In this document: one piece after another, positions 6,282 to 7,720 of the stretch | How positions within the stretch are numbered: the stretch's first letter is position 1 | Layout: each line of letters opens with the position of its first letter | Assembly: GCA_964434855.1 (NCBI GenBank) | Contig: CAYSWR010000041.1 | Coordinates: 1-7,720, forward strand | DNA length: 7,720 bases | From: UBA8516 sp964434855 | GTDB lineage: Archaea; Thermoproteota; Nitrososphaeria; Nitrososphaerales; Nitrosopumilaceae | Reading direction: 5' to 3' | Position numbers and translations under genes: made by a program | Notes under the pieces: generated by a model | What the model saw: the letters and a program-made list of their open reading frames with translations, nothing else | Database searches by the model: none | What the model was told of the DNA's origin: nothing

Positions 6282-6653
6282 TCAAGTTTTTTTCATTACA
6301 TTGAGATTGAACTCTTTTCGTAAAAGAGATTTTGGATCATTGTTTGCAAACACATCCAATGTTATCTTAAATGTCATTTTATTCAGAGGAATGTTGTATG
6401 GAGTCATTGTTATTTTATGGTCGCCGGTATTTCTATTAGGAAAATCCAGAGATGGAAGTTGAAGCGATGGTTTGTCTATTTTCAGGTATTGATTATTTAG
6501 ATCATCAGTCTTTGTAGTTATCAAGATATTATCAAATTTTTTTTCACGGTTTTTTAGATTAAGTGTAATTGTAGTAAATTTGTCTGAAGTGATTTTTGAA
6601 TTTGACAGTTTTAATTTTTCAAATGCCAAACCTTTTCTAGTAAATAATCCCAA
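6282..6653 (-). CDS. Small beta-rich thaumarchaeal protein of unknown function
   Basis: A 123-residue basic protein that I do not assign to a named family; its style (MGLFTRKGLAFEKLKLS, then beta-strand-like segments alternating hydrophobic and polar residues) suggests a small immunoglobulin-like or CARDB-like sandwich, as an inference. There is no signal peptide or membrane helix and no cysteine, so unlike its two neighbours it should be cytoplasmic or only loosely membrane-bound. The pattern FTTITLNLKN, then FKITLDVFAN, would fit strands of such a fold. The start is a TTG at 6653: the frame is closed by a TGA two codons upstream, and the only other option is the ATT between. A weak ribosome site GAGAT (6661-6665) lies 7 bases before the TTG, and AT-rich TATA-like sequence at about 6688-6703 lies further upstream. 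The frame continues past its stop for 27 coding-like codons. Confidence 0.65.
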   Translation of the reverse strand: MGLFTRKGLAFEKLKLSNSKITSDKFTTITLNLKNREKKFDNILITTKTDDLNNQYLKIDKPSLQLPSLDFPNRNTGDHKITMTPYNIPLNKMTFKITLDVFANNDPKSLLRKEFNLNVMKKT

Positions 6654-6782
6654 AATTCAGATCTCAATAAAGAGTGCAGATTTGGAAGATAATAAGTTTA
6701 TTTTATTTGTGAATAGAAAATATTCCCTGAAAAGAAAAACTCATCATATATGTAAAGTGTCATATTGTTTTGTTAATGTACT

Positions 6783-7229
6783 TTAAGATTTTGTTTTGAT
6801 CTTTGTTAGACTTATTTTTACATCCACATTTTCAAGAAAACCAGAAAGAAAAGAGACATTCTCTGTGTTAGTAGCAGTGTCAACGGTTAGCTTGAAAGCA
6901 TCTCCAACCTGAATTGCCTGACTATTTTTTGCGTTGTTTACAGTACCATCGTAACACAACAAACCTTGATCACATTCATCTGATGGAGTCAAGGTAGTTC
7001 TTAACACAACTAATTCGTCATCTAATCCATGAAACACAAAAGTACCGTCTACGCCCTTTACCTGTGTCCATATTATTATTCCTGGAAAATGACTTGAATA
7101 TGCTGTTTTTCCTTTAGCTGCAAAGTTTGAATCTGTAGATTGCTGAGCATTTACAAAGTTGCTTTGAAGTGAAGATAGTAATATCAACGCAAAAACTAGT
7201 GCAATTGTTTTGTCAATAGGTAAATTCAA
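6783..7229 (-). CDS. Secreted small protein of unknown function
   Basis: A 148-residue protein with a classical Sec signal peptide: a short basic start (NLPIDK), a hydrophobic core at about 8-22 (TIALVFALILLSS), and a likely cleavage site after VNA at residue 28. The mature part of about 120 residues looks beta-rich (GTFVFHGLDDELVVLRTTL) and has just two cysteines, C86 and C92, flanking a short loop (ECDQGLLCYD), probably a disulfide. There is no membrane anchor or sorting motif at the C-terminus, so release outside the cell or loose association with the S-layer is inferred. No ATG exists in the frame near the start, so TTG at 7229 is used; AAGGATCC just before it could act as a weak ribosome site, and a TATA box lies 25 bases upstream. 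I do not recognise a named family. Confidence 0.75.
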   Translation of the reverse strand: MNLPIDKTIALVFALILLSSLQSNFVNAQQSTDSNFAAKGKTAYSSHFPGIIIWTQVKGVDGTFVFHGLDDELVVLRTTLTPSDECDQGLLCYDGTVNNAKNSQAIQVGDAFKLTVDTATNTENVSFLSGFLENVDVKISLTKIKTKS

Positions 7230-7249
7230 GGATCCTTGTCTTCTTTTTT

Positions 7250-7258
7250 AATATTTAA
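7250..7258 (-). promoter_or_regulatory. TATA box of the secreted small protein gene
   Basis: The minus strand reads TTAAATATT, centred 25 bases before the TTG at 7229, in a region otherwise made of A-runs. It lies between the stop of the epimerase gene and this start, so the secreted gene probably has its own promoter rather than depending on readthrough from the epimerase gene. Confidence 0.45.
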
Positions 7259-7273
7259 GTTTTGAAACATAAC

Positions 7274-7720
7274 CTAACCTTGCTTCATCTCAGAGATAAC
7301 AGAATGTACACCTTCTTTGTATGAAGGATATTCAAATTCGCAAAGTCTTGAAATTTTTGCATTAGATGTCCTTACAGATGTTGTGAGTAATTTTACAAAA
7401 TCTCCCCCCATTACTGCTTTTGCCAAAAGTGCAGGAACTGAACCAGGATGTTTCACTCCAAGCTCATCACAAACAAAATTTACAAAATCTTTGAAAATCA
7501 CTGGATTTGAATCTGTTACGATAAGTGACTGGTTTATGGCATTTTTTTCTGCTATACCAACTAGTGCAGAAACAACATCATCCACATGTATGAAGCTTCG
7601 ATAATATTCCCCCCCTCCAGGAAGTTTGAAACTTCCATTCTTAAGTTTGTCAACCATGATTGATCTGAACCAACCACCATTCCCGTAAACATCACCAAGA
7701 TACGCAACACTAAACTCTAT
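7274..7720 (-). CDS. NAD-dependent sugar epimerase/dehydratase, C-terminal part (partial)
   Basis: The frame has no stop up to the right edge, so the ORF is the C-terminal 148 residues of a longer gene; the ATG at 7657 is internal. The visible part shows features of the extended SDR family of nucleotide-sugar epimerases and dehydratases: VAYLGDVYGNGGWF near the edge, matching the family's R-x-x-x-V-Y-G-P-G block, then the LPGGGEYYRSFIHVDDVVSA segment, which matches the substrate-binding R-x-F-(I/V)-H-V-D-D stretch. The rest is the variable C-terminal substrate domain. The NAD-binding GxxGxxG and the catalytic YxxxK would lie beyond the window. By family knowledge such enzymes change the sugar of a nucleotide sugar for glycans of the cell surface or S-layer. 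The exact substrate cannot be told. Whether it belongs to a glycosylation operon depends on genes outside the window. Confidence 0.88.
   Translation of the reverse strand: MEFSVAYLGDVYGNGGWFRSIMVDKLKNGSFKLPGGGEYYRSFIHVDDVVSALVGIAEKNAINQSLIVTDSNPVIFKDFVNFVCDELGVKHPGSVPALLAKAVMGGDFVKLLTTSVRTSNAKISRLCEFEYPSYKEGVHSVISEMKQG

Noticed and set aside
6580..6786. Plus-strand frame of 68 codons opposite the start of the 123-residue gene
   Set aside because: Half of it is antisense to that gene and the rest is AT-rich intergenic DNA; no motif or promoter evidence.

Overview
The window most likely comes from an AT-rich ammonia-oxidising archaeon of the Nitrosopumilaceae/Nitrosarchaeum type (Thaumarchaeota, now Nitrososphaerota). 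The strongest clue is the secreted protein at 5456-6142. It carries the Trp-rich helical module (WIKNNAKWWAEGQI, then a YLVNQGI-type helix) that recurs in exported proteins of that group. Other clues are TATA boxes about 24-28 bases ahead of start codons with no Shine-Dalgarno site (leaderless mRNAs), frequent TTG starts, and a GAGGTGA site where a leader exists. The species cannot be named from sequence alone. No rRNA, tRNA, CRISPR array, insertion sequence or phage gene was found.

Layout, left to right. (1) 3-1851, minus strand: a UbiE/MenG-like SAM methyltransferase followed one base later by an MFS exporter, a two-gene operon that may modify and move a hydrophobic compound. (2) 1881-2042, minus: a 53-codon ORF that matches, without gaps, part of the secreted protein at 5456-6142; it is a tiny gene or a relic. 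(3) 2133-2771, plus: a membrane protein with one N-terminal and two C-terminal helices around a soluble domain. (4) 2772-3097: a 326-base gap with one hairpin and a weak coding-like relic. (5) 3098-4573, plus: a patatin-family lipid hydrolase with intact Ser/Asp dyad and a DUF3734-like tail. (6) 4574-4825: a gap with a possible broken small gene on the minus strand. (7) 4826-5389, plus: a DUF308/HdeD-like membrane protein built of three helix-pair repeats. (8) 5456-7229, minus: three thaumarchaeal genes of unknown function, two exported and one apparently cytoplasmic, all requiring a non-ATG start. (9) 7274-7720, minus: the C-terminal part of an SDR-type NAD-dependent sugar epimerase/dehydratase running off the right edge.

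Most of the window (lipase, two small membrane proteins, secreted proteins, sugar-nucleotide enzyme, exporter with methyltransferase) concerns the membrane or cell surface. Apart from the methyltransferase-exporter pair, the genes look independently transcribed from their own promoters, so a single pathway is not implied. No clearly new multi-gene system is evident. The best leads are the small paralogous ORF at 1881-2042, the coding-like fragments hidden in three intergenic regions, and the lipase.
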